This document shows positions 34,307-44,066 of a stretch of 64,000 nucleotides of DNA, one piece after another. The stretch lies in assembly GCA_025617745.1 (NCBI GenBank), contig CM046853.1, forward strand, positions 55,978,733 to 56,042,732, in the 5' to 3' direction. Each line of letters begins with the position of its first letter. Positions within the stretch are counted from its first letter, which is position 1. A program made the translations under genes and the position numbers. Under the pieces are notes generated by a model that was not told the DNA's origin, searched no databases, and worked only from the letters and a program-made list of their open reading frames with translations. This stretch comes from Heliocidaris erythrogramma (lineage: Eukaryota > Echinodermata > Echinoidea > Camarodonta > Echinometridae).

Positions 34307-35299
34307 TTGTAATTTTCTCACATTTCTTTATGATATATTAAATTATTTATATATAATGAATTTTATAATTTACATTTTTGATAAATAATGATTTCACAAA
34401 TTCATTATATGGAAATTGCAAAATTCATTATTTATGAAAAATTGTATCCTTTATGTCATTTTATATTATAATTATTGTAGAAAAGAGCTAAATAGAGAAT
34501 TATATATAAATAATTGAGCTAAATAATAAACCCTTCCTTTGTACTGGAAATCACTGCAATTCTTGAAAAGTTTGTTTAATGTTCAGCTTTTATTCATGAT
34601 ATTGTATTATGATGTGTGATATGAGGCCAACATTTGCATATATAGACCCTATATCTACATAATGTCATGAACATGAACACTGCACTGACACCATGGACAC
34701 TGATCAGTCTCATGTTGAAATCTTTTGGATTTGTAAGTGAAAAATTAATGAATTTCTTTTTCTTTTTCAGTAACAAAACCAGGTGCATATGAGGATTAGA
34801 ACCTTATGATTTTGTTGTTGAAGCAAATGACGTCGATGCAGTAAAAAATATGGTGTGTGTGCAAAACTACATGTAGCAGGGGGGGAGGGGGTTATGTTTC
34901 CAGACACTTAAAAGGTTAATCTGTCACATTTGATGTTGGATTATGTGAGGGGAAAAAAGGGTTCAGGTAGGACTAAATGACATGAATATTGGTCATTCAT
35001 ATTTTTGGCAACATTAATCTATTGAAAGATTCATGAAAATTCATGAAAGCTTCCTTGCGAAACTGTTCTATTTACCCTTGCAAAAATGATCTGTCTGGAG
35101 ACAGGACATTCAGATACAGAGTCTACAGTACCTTCAGTTTTAAGGTTCAATGCTAAAAACAGTAGATAAGTGAAAGAATCATGCCTGCAGTCATAGTTTG
35201 GATGAGACATGCAAGATTCTCATGTATATATTTTTTTTTTCATCATATATTTGACAGCTCAATGTCAAATTTAGTAAATATGGTGAGCATTTCTACATC

Positions 35300-35461
35300 T
35301 GGGCCCTGTAACACAAAAGTTTGCAATCAATTGCAAAATGGCAGTAGCCAATCAAGATCATTGTTGCGTGAACATATTGATCAAAAGGCTGACCATTAAC
35401 CAATTAGAATCACTGCTTCAAATTTGCAGTTGAGTGCTAAACTTTGTATTATGGGGCCCTG
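35300..35461. mobile_element. MITE, GGGCCCTG ends
   Basis: A foldback of about 162 bp. GGGCCCTGTAACACAAAAGT at the left pairs imperfectly with ACTTTGTATTATGGGGCCCT at the right. Related to the element at 18461. Confidence 0.75.
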
Positions 35462-36576
35462 CCTGACATGCAAACCTCAATACGACAGCATATCTTTATA
35501 TTTTAATGGTGGTATTTTGAAAACCAATTTGTTTTTTAAATTTTAGTGAAGAGATTTTGATTTTGATAACAAATTGCACTGTTTTATTGCTATTTCCACA
35601 AATGACGTCGTGGAATATCCATTTCCTCAACCACCTACACTCGCCACTCATTTATTTTATGACGACTAACATTTCTAGTCCTAAAATAAGTGATACATGT
35701 CTGTCAAAACTCAATTCCACACACACTCCCTAAAATACACTTAACCCCTATTCTTGAGCCCATTCCTTTATTTGTCAGAGATCTTATCCTAGCCCAAGTT
35801 AGCCATGTGACCTTAAACATAATGCTGGCTCTAGATTTTAGTCAAAGAAATGGTCAGTGATTTTCAATCCCTGCAGCTCCAGGTGGAGCATTGTACAAAT
35901 AACTCTGTCTTGAGACTATAGATCATCCAGTTGATCGTACTCGTTGGGTTTTTGGTCTGTTTGTTTGACCAATAGATAACTCCCAGCAAGTCCAGCGTCT
36001 CCAGCCTAAATTGTCCTATAGCATTCTTGAATGTAATTGAAGAAAACAATCGAAGAGTTTGGACAGGCACCATTTGCAAAAAAACAAAAATATTTTCACC
36101 AAATCCATGACCATGACTAACAATGTGTATTACATAGTTACTCGTAAATGTTGATGCTGAAGACTTATTCATGTACCTGTCACTACTAAAAGGCCATCTG
36201 AAAAAATAATTATGCTTTCTGGTTGAGTGCATTGCCATAGCAGCCCATCTGGCCCATCTAAAACTTGAGGCTTTGCTGATGCTTACATGTATACTGCACA
36301 GCAAATTGCAGTTTTGTACAATGACGAAATGGGGTGAAATTTAATTGCAAAGGTAAAGGTAATTCAATATTTCGATAGTCATGCTTCACTGCTCTGGTGA
36401 ACCACAGAGTTAAGCAAAGTCGCTGCAGCCAGACACGAATAGATTTGCTTAAATTTTAAAGTTTGCTGAAACCACAACCATGTACATGTTTTTATGAACA
36501 AGGATTACACTTTTCATAGATAATTCAGTTTTCACCTTGATTTATCATTTTTCACTCCAAATTTATTTTGTTACAG

Positions 36577-36759
36577 CTCTCCAGATGCTCAGATCTTGAT
36601 GGGTTCTTGAACATGTGACTTCATATCAAGATCAGGAAGAAAACCTTGACCCTCTTCCACCACTCTTATCTTCAAGGATGAACTTGTAATGCAATGCCTC
36701 AGCTACCAAACACTTAAGTGTTTCATCCAAGTATGATCTGTAACATTACCTGGTAGAGC
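36577..36759 (+). promoter_or_regulatory. 5' UTR of the fucosyltransferase with seven upstream ATGs
   Basis: A good acceptor (TTTATTTTGTTACAG) ends at 36576, so the coding exon begins at 36577. Before the main ATG there are ATGs at 36585, 36599, 36613, 36678, 36689, 36694 and 36733. Each opens a frame of 1 to 16 codons and closes before 36760. Upstream ORFs of this kind usually lower translation of the main frame. Confidence 0.6.
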
Positions 36760-38136
36760 ATGATCGGTTACTTCCTTCCCAAGATGGGGCGAAAGTATCA
36801 GGGTGGGTTTATTTCTGTGCTCATTCCTCTAGCACTTATGAGCATCTTAATATTCAATGCGGATGAGCTCAGAAAAGCAGGCAGAAATATTTATTTGTAC
36901 TATCACCCTCGCAGTAGCTCTGCAGTGCGATCAAATTCTGTGTATGGAAGTAACGATGAACCTGTTGCTCATATAAAGAAACTCCTTGCCAAAGAAGAGA
37001 TCACAAACACTGCCAAGTATTCCTTACAAGATATGAACACTGCCATCAACGGGGTAACGTACAATGAGAATCGAGTGCTCTACAAGTTTTACAAGGCAAC
37101 GCAAGACCCGTCGTACAATTGCGTGATTAGAATCCTCAAGTATCGCAGGCCGAAGGCTGAAGAAGTTTACATGAACAATGATGAATGGTTGAAGTCCAAA
37201 TGTGAAGGTGTGCCGTGCAGTATAGAAGCGAGATATAGTCTGAATTTGAAGGACTTCGGGGATGTGGATGTCGTCATTATAATGCCAGGACCTTTCGGCA
37301 ATTTCGAGTGGAAATATCTCCTAAGGGCCAGGCCCCCAGGACAGCTCTGGGCACTGTATTCCAGAGAGAGTCCTGTTCACGAGCCACAGTTCACCCCACC
37401 ATCTGCACTGTTCAAAGGTAACCCTTACAACCTCAGCATGACCTTCCGATCGGGGTCAGATATTGACCTGTCCTACGGGCATTTTGTGCGAGATATTCCC
37501 AGCAATGTGAAAGGGGGAGCCAAGTCAAGGCTTATGATGTGGATGGCATCACGATGTGAGCCACTGGGATGGGAGAGAACAAAATTTGTTCACGAGTTGC
37601 AGAGACATCTGGAGGTTGACATTTATGGTAAATGTGGGACATTTGAGTGTCCGAAGCACGACTGGGAAGGCTGCCTTCAGCAGATGCAGCAATACAAGTT
37701 CTATCTTTCTCTTGAAAATAGTGAGTGCATTGAGTACATTACCGAAAAGTTTTGGAGTAATGGATTCGCCACGGGCATGGTTCCCATTGTCTATGGGGCA
37801 AGAAAGGAAGATTATGTCAGGACAGCACCCCCAAATTCCTTTATTCATCTCAATGACTTCACCACGATGAAAGAGTTTGTGGATTACATTAATTTATTGG
37901 ATCGGAATGAGACACTCTATAATAAATATTTTGAGTGGAAGAAGGTGGGTAGGACTTACATGGGTACAGGGTTCAGAACTGCCTTAAGTCCTCCAAATCT
38001 CTGCAACTTGACCAAGAAGCTGGTGGAGATTACGTTGTACCCAGAGAACTCCTGGAGAGGGAGGACTCCTGATTTTTCAAAATGGTGGAACCCAACGTGT
38101 CAGCACAAGCCACAATTATTAGGAGTGGATATATAG
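36760..38136 (+). CDS. Alpha-1,3-fucosyltransferase, GT10 family
   Basis: 458 residues, coding part uninterrupted. Type II Golgi topology: a short basic N-terminus, a membrane anchor at about residues 16-33 (FISVLIPLALMSILIF), a stem to about 110, then the catalytic domain. GT10 signatures: LWALYSRESP (about 196-205), the acceptor-side motif MTFRSGSDIDLSYGHF (227-242), VDIYGKCG (286-293), and the GDP-fucose-binding alpha-1,3 motif FYLSLENSECIEYITEKF (314-331) with GMVPIVYG and PPNSFIHLNDF. N-glycosylation sequons occur at NLS, NET and NLT. The enzyme transfers fucose from GDP-fucose to N-acetylglucosamine in glycans; exact linkage and acceptor are unknown. The first ATG has A at -3; Met9 (AAGATGG) has stronger context and could be the true start, leaving the anchor intact. 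Single-exon coding regions are common in this family. Confidence 0.95.
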   Translation: MIGYFLPKMGRKYQGGFISVLIPLALMSILIFNADELRKAGRNIYLYYHPRSSSAVRSNSVYGSNDEPVAHIKKLLAKEEITNTAKYSLQDMNTAINGVTYNENRVLYKFYKATQDPSYNCVIRILKYRRPKAEEVYMNNDEWLKSKCEGVPCSIEARYSLNLKDFGDVDVVIIMPGPFGNFEWKYLLRARPPGQLWALYSRESPVHEPQFTPPSALFKGNPYNLSMTFRSGSDIDLSYGHFVRDIPSNVKGGAKSRLMMWMASRCEPLGWERTKFVHELQRHLEVDIYGKCGTFECPKHDWEGCLQQMQQYKFYLSLENSECIEYITEKFWSNGFATGMVPIVYGARKEDYVRTAPPNSFIHLNDFTTMKEFVDYINLLDRNETLYNKYFEWKKVGRTYMGTGFRTALSPPNLCNLTKKLVEITLYPENSWRGRTPDFSKWWNPTCQHKPQLLGVDI

Positions 38137-38818
38137 ATTGACATGAAGTTAGCAAGCACAACTGTTCAGAAAGAAGTCAGCAGGAGCTAAAAGAAGAAGT
38201 AGTTTAGACTAACCATACAGGCACCCACAGGCACCAGATAATCATGTATTAGGAGTGTAGATTTCACAAACCTCCCTCTTGACTAATGTTCATTCTTTTC
38301 ATTTGTTAAACTTAACGATCCTGTCATATTTTTGTGGGAAACATAGAGAGATAGAAAGACAGTGTGAAAATGAGTGAGGGAAGGGGAGATAGAAAGGAAG
38401 AAGTGTAAGGTGTCAGAGCAGCAAAGCATAAACACTTGCAAACGCACTAAAAAGATGTTGTCATGACTTCTTGTTGATGATGTGTCTTGCATATACATAG
38501 TCACATGCACATGTATGTACTCACCATAGAGGTACAAGTTTAGAATTCGTGTGTATTAGACAGAGTCAAATTTCAAAACTACTCTCTACTTTTGAATGTT
38601 CTTCACATATACAGCCATATTTAGGCACATTTACAGTTACCTGCAAAATGAAGTTTTTTGTAAAGGGAGAACAGGGCCCTATGGCAAAGCAATTAAATGT
38701 AACTCCAAAAATTAAACCCAAGTCTTAAATACGCGATCCTGATTGGTTGAAAATCAAGTTGCATTTTATTTTTTACTTGCATTTAAACACAACTTTTTTA
38801 TATGAGAGGGTCATGGTG
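38137..38818 (+). other. Fucosyltransferase 3' UTR or flank
   Basis: No gene. A degraded GGGCCC-type repeat may lie at about 38670-38815 (GGGCCCTATGGCAAAGC, TGATTGGTTGAAAATCAAG). No clear AATAAA close to the stop; one is near 39552. Confidence 0.35.
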
Positions 38819-38820
38819 TA

Positions 38821-39029
38821 CTGTAAAAGTGGATATTTTCGCGTGATTAATTTTTCGCGCTCGGCTGAGTAAAGTGAATTTTGCGTGTTTTTAATTTCGC
38901 CGACGCGCTAGGCTCATGGGCAAAAGAATACATAAACACAAATATTCGCGTGTTTTTATTTTCGCGCACGTTTCATGCTGCGCGAAATGCGCGAAAATTT
39001 CCACACCGCGAAATATTCCACGTTTACAG
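38821..39029. mobile_element. MITE with TA target duplication, CTGTAAAAGTGG ends
   Basis: A 209-bp foldback whose ends are CTGTAAAAGTGGATATTTTC and the complement of CTGTAAACGTGGAATATTTC, flanked on both sides by TA. Rich in TTTTCGCG/CGCGAAAA words. A TA duplication and short inverted ends fit a Tc1/mariner-type non-autonomous element. Confidence 0.85.
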
Positions 39030-39031
39030 TA

Positions 39032-41000
39032 CATTATATATTGGGAATAGGCAGTTGGCAAGGTTTAAAGATGCATTGAAGAAAAACAAAATTATGGAAG
39101 TTCCAGTAAAAAAGGTTTCTTCTTCAGGTTTTCAAAGGAGAAAGTCTATTTTTTTCTTTGTGTTTGACATGTATCGAAGGGGCCATGGACACACAAGGAC
39201 ACACAAAATACATGTAATATATACAAATTTTGTTTTTCTTAGAAAGGTATGCTTGGTGTGTGTGATACATATATATGTCTTGTCCTAAATGCTGGGCCAG
39301 GCTTAAACTTGTTTCAGAGCTGCTCCCTCCCCCTCCTCTCCTCCTGCCCCAACTTCTTTCCAACTAGATTTCTTTAATTCTGTTTTTAGATTGGACACTA
39401 ACACAACTACATATAAGTGGTGAGGGAAGACTTAGATATTTATGCCGTATTGGTCAAGTAAAAACAAGTATTAGAAAAGTAAGTCTGATGACATTTTTAA
39501 AATCAGTTAACATGTTTGTGTACATGTATGATTATTTATCAATTTAGCTCAAATAAACAGTATTATCTAATCTATGGTAAATGTGTAATTTCCTAAAGTC
39601 TGTCACTGTTTTCATGTCCAAGTAGTATTATAGTAATTTAAGAAGTTTTAATACAACATCAGAACTTAAATGCACACAGGATAGATAGCTCTATATTCCA
39701 AATTCTGTCAGTTTCATTGGTGGTTTTTATTAATGCCATGACCATGTGTTGCTCATGTACATGTATACTTAGGTTATCAGGGTCATTATTACATGCACGT
39801 TTGTGTTGGATTTCAGCTAATTGTGTATATATTGAAGCCTGGTACATGTATTCCTCTCATTCTTATATTTTGTTCAGCTGCTCAGTATTTTCCCCCAAAG
39901 GAAAATGAAAATTTTGGAAGAGGGAACATCTAGAAATGGAATGGAAATGAAAGTATAATTGCGGTCTTAGAAGAAATATTTCCACTGTGTAGATTAATTA
40001 CTTCTAACCCTTTTGTGACCCAAGCTCTAAAATACTATGGTATATATGCATTGCTGCCTCAACAGTGAATCACATAATATTACTACTGTCGTATTACTTT
40101 TGTGTAACATTAATTTGTAAAGGTACATTGGGATTTTGCATATCTTTTAGCTTGACAGAGCTGACCCGTATCAAGCTATGGGATCTGATGTGAAGTCAAT
40201 TGAAACATTCGGCTAATCTTTGTGTATAACGTGAGCTCAAAAATGTATGTGTGTGCTAATTTCAGTGTATTTGCTCAAAGCAGTTTGGTTAATAAGATTT
40301 TTTGCTTTTGTTCACTGCTATTGTCGTCTTATTTGCCTACTCAACAGACTGAAAAAATAGACCTGATAGACACTACTGATACACCAACAGGTGCAGTTAT
40401 CTTTTCTTTCAATCTGGATATAATCTACACTTGTTATCATGGTTGCATGGAGATTTTGTATTCAAATTATTTATGCATTGAAGTAATTATTTGACTATTT
40501 CCCTCTTCTGATGTTATTGTTTCTCTTCATTGTTGTCTATAGTTTATTTAAAGAGATTTTAATGTTTCTGCAATATTCTCACTTGACAGGTTAAGAAACG
40601 ACAAACTAAAGCTGTGTTTTATACATGAGTTAAACGGCCTCAAAAACCCGCCACAGCAATACAAAACCGTGATCTGTGCTTATGTTAATTTGTCTTGCCA
40701 CAGCGTTGTTTTTTCCCCTCCTTATTCTTCTTCACTTGAGGCACTTTACCTTTTCATATACAACGGTAAATAAAGCTCAAAAAGGGTGATTTCATTTGTA
40801 AATTGGTTCATGATTACATGAAATTACTACATCTTCTATTGCATTTGAAAGGATCTATTCGTGAACACTTTAAGCTGGTGTAACTTGTCCATGTTCTTAT
40901 ACATAGGTGCATTAACAGGTGCATTAACGATCAAATATATCTTTCGGAATGGTGAATGACATTTGCTCTAGTGCTATTTGCTTCAGCCTTATTTCATTAA
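39032..41000. other. Intergenic, nothing recognised
   Basis: AT-rich sequence with short frames only. No supported gene or repeat structure beyond frequent ACATGT. Confidence 0.5.
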
Positions 41001-41472
41001 AAGGGAAGTCCACCCTGGTATTTGAAAAAAAATGAGAGAAAAATAACAGTGAATGTTTGGGCAAAATCCGATAAGAAATAAGAAAGTTAAGTATTTTATA
41101 AGTTGCAATGAATCAAACACTTATTGGCAACCCTTGCAAGCTCCTGTCCCATTTGCTCAGTACAGAAAATCTCGTAAATTTTCATTTTCTTAGCTTGTGA
41201 TGAAGGAATGGATTTGTTTCATACATGTGCAATGATTATATTGAGGTTGCATGTATGAATAAATATTTTCTTTGAAGAAAATGGGATTCATTATTTTTTT
41301 AGTACAGGGCGAATGGGAGAGGAGCTTGCAAGCTACGCCACAGAGTTGCCAATTTGTATTTGAATGATTACAACTTCAAACATTCATAACTTATTTCTTA
41401 TCAAATGTTGCCTAAACTTTCATTTTTCTGCTTCTTTTAAAACCAGCTTGATATCAGGGGGGACTTGCCCTT
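41001..41472. mobile_element. Long-armed MITE with TAA target duplication
   Basis: The element runs from AAGGGAAGTCCACCCTGGTA to the complement of AAGGGCAAGTCCCCCCTGAT and is flanked by TAA at 40998-41000 and 41473-41475. The arms stay complementary inward (CTTGCAAGCTCCTGTCCCAT and GGGAGAGGAGCTTGCAAG). TAA is the usual PIF/Harbinger target; TTAA can also be read if the ends are shifted by one base. Confidence 0.8.
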
Positions 41473-41881
41473 TAAAGATATATGGTTAGAGTTTGGTCGA
41501 AATTAGGTTTGAGGTTAGGTTAAGGGTGAGGGTAAGGGATAGTGTTGGGTTCCATGTTGAAGTCAAGAATTTAATTTGTGTAGGAAATTTACCTCAGAGC
41601 AATATCCCCTGTAGAATTTGTTGTACAATCTTCAAAATCTATTGAGTCCGTCTTTTTGTTGTAAGGTCATCCATCAGGATCCATCATTAAGATGGGTTTT
41701 TTTTTCAATTGTAAAAAGATAGAATTGTCTAAGGAAAGAATCCAGAAATATTTATTGAAATATGCAGTACTTCCGTTATCAATATAGTATGATGCTTCTT
41801 ATATGTAGTATAGCCTGTCAATGTTTCAATTTGTCTTGCTGAAATGTCTGAATATTTTTGTACTAAAATAATGTGAGGTTA

Positions 41882-42253
41882 AAAAGGAGTTGCTAACAAA
41901 ATAAAAATGTTAAAATGCTATTGATTTGGATGTTTGCAAAGTTGTGTTTTTGTTATAGTTTATAGACTCAAGATAGCGCTATACCACTTTCAATGGCAAC
42001 ACCTCAAAAGGAGTTGCTAACAAAATAAAAATATTAAAATGCTATTGATTTGGATGTTTGCAAAGTTGTGTTTTTGTTATAGTTTATAGACTCATGAGAG
42101 CGCTATACCACTTTCAATGGCAACACCTCAAAAGGAGTTGCTAACAAAATAAAAATGTTAAAATGCTATTGATTTGGATGTTTGCAAAGTTGTGTTTTTG
42201 TTATAGTTTATAGACTCAAGATAGCGCTATACCACTTTCAATGGCAACACCTC
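41882..42253. repeat. Three tandem copies of a 124-bp unit
   Basis: Units start AAAAGGAGTTGCTAACAAAA at 41882, 42006 and 42130 and end CAATGGCAACACCTC. They are almost identical, differing by single bases (for example ACTCAAGATAGC against ACTCATGAGAGC), so the amplification is recent. Confidence 0.95.
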
Positions 42254-43136
42254 AAGAGGTTGAATAATTCCATCTTCTGGCGTTTAATAATTCTTAATGA
42301 TTTATATGACAATAATAAACAGCTGCATTCTAGACACCAACATAATAATATGCAGCTACCCAACGAAGACAATTAAAATAACACGCCAAAGCAACAACAA
42401 ACAAACAAAAATTAGAAAAATGGGGTTTTCAAGAATAATGGCCCTGTTGACTTTTTAGGCGATATTTCCTTTGAATTAAAACTGTCTTTGTAATAGACCT
42501 TTGGTGATAAAGGATTGCATTCACCTGCTAAAAGCTACAAGATTTCAATACCAAGAATGCAGGCTCCGTGCATTGATATTGCTTGGTCGCACAAACCTTC
42601 AACAAACTTTGAGAATGCCGTTCTGACTGGAAAATACACATGAAATAGACCACTTCGGTAATGTATGCAAATTGTATACAAATTGTATACATAACTTTCA
42701 AACAAAGGTTGTTCTTGACAACCTGAAAGCTTGCCGGACATAGCAACAAATAATGTATGCAAACTGGATTCCAAGCATTGAAGCTCATTTATAAAAATCA
42801 GGTTAATGGAATAGCTCGTCACAAGGTGCTCAGAGAATATATGTGCATAAATTTGTGTGCATAAATTTGTATACATTACAGAAGCGGTTTCTTGATAATA
42901 CAGTGTATATTACTATAGAATATATACAAACATGTATTAATTAATGAATGTATTACTACATGAAGTAGGTCTAGTTATTTTTTTTTAGCTGTAGGCTATT
43001 GTCATTGATATCAGAAAGAATAGTTGAGGCCAGGTTGTGAAATTCTTCAACCCTGAATTGTTTTGAAGCGTTCGAACATCACAGGAGAGCTCAAATCCTA
43101 CAGGGGCCCATGACAGAGAGAGAGAGAGAGAGAGAG

Positions 43137-43167
<31 letters not shown>

Positions 43168-43946
43168 CACACATTTTTGCTCAGTCTAACGAGTCAAAAT
43201 GTTTGTCCAATCTGCAAACGCCTCGTCCAATCAACATTCCGTCTTTTGAAATGCAATAACTTGTAAACAGGTGAATAAAATAGTTTGCATAATAGGCAAA
43301 CGTGTGTAAATTGAAACATTGACGAAAAACGTCCTAATCTGTCTGGAAAATAGCAACGGAATGTAAACAGAATATTATATTAGGCTAACATAATGTTTGG
43401 CCTGTACTACTGTCCTTGATATTAGAAAAAAAGAAAGAAAAATATTCGAGGCCAGGTGGTGGAATTCTTCAAGTTTTGAGGTCATTCAAGACAGTGTTTT
43501 GAAGTGGTCTAGCGCCATCTTTTGTCTAAAATATGACAGTAGAACACAAATGTTAAGGAACTTTTATGTGAGCAGAGAGAAATGGAGAGAGAAAGACAGA
43601 AAAAATAGAGGGAAAAAGAGGGGGAGAGGCAAATATTTTGTGAAGCAGAATGAAAGTACAATGGTAAAACTGTCGAGAGCCAGAAAGGTATGAGATAACG
43701 TCCTTCTGGCTCTCAACAGCAGATATCTTTTAATAAGAGCCACTTCTCAAGAGATGTTCATACTTGATGCATGTTGTCCGTTGAGAGTCAAAAGGGTGTT
43801 AAATCTCTGTAAAATACATGAGCTAATCCCCTTCCGACTCTACGCAGACCATATTACAAACGATCGTGCGTGTGTGTGTGTGTGTAATTGGGTTTTTACA
43901 GACGTGTATCAATCAGATATGATTATTTACGTCTGGGACTGACCTT
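42254..43946. other. Intergenic, microsatellite
   Basis: A (GA)n-(TG)n microsatellite at 43114-43167 is the only clear structure. Short frames here are unsupported. Confidence 0.5.
43114..43167. repeat. (GA)n-(TG)n compound microsatellite
   Basis: About 11 GA units followed by CA and about 14 TG units. Confidence 0.95.
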
Positions 43947-43949
43947 TAA

Positions 43950-44060
43950 TGTCACCATCCGAAAGACGTGACTCAGTCTCGAACCTGGGTCCGCTGAATC
44001 AGTTTATAACTTCCACTGGTAGCTGTATTACAGGCGCACGCCACAACGCCCACAACGCCA
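43950..44060 (-). mobile_element. SINE-like fragment with SRP-RNA-like words
   Basis: On the - strand: GTGGCGTGCGCCTGTAATAC, AGCTACCAGTGG, then GACCCAGGTTCGAGACTGAG and CGGATGGTGACATTAA. The order GTGGCGYGYGCCTGTAAT, AGCTAC, CCAGG.TTCGAG.CTG recalls the 5' domain of 7SL RNA, while GGTTCGAGACT is also a Pol III B-box-like word. Either a 7SL-derived or a tRNA-derived SINE would fit. Boundaries are not defined. Confidence 0.35.
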
Positions 44061-44066
44061 CAACGA

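Larger units (their letters stand above)
34012..34530. mobile_element. Palindromic foldback element carrying a tRNA-Thr-like sequence
   Basis: A 519-bp near-palindrome. The outer ends TTTATTATTTAGCTCAATTA and TAATTGAGCTAAATAATAAA are complementary, as are TCTATTTAGCTCTTTTCTAC and AATGACATAAAGGATACAAT further in. The centre holds a complete tRNA-like unit on - in the left arm and only its second half, without the A box, in the right arm. No target duplication is evident. Confidence 0.85.
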
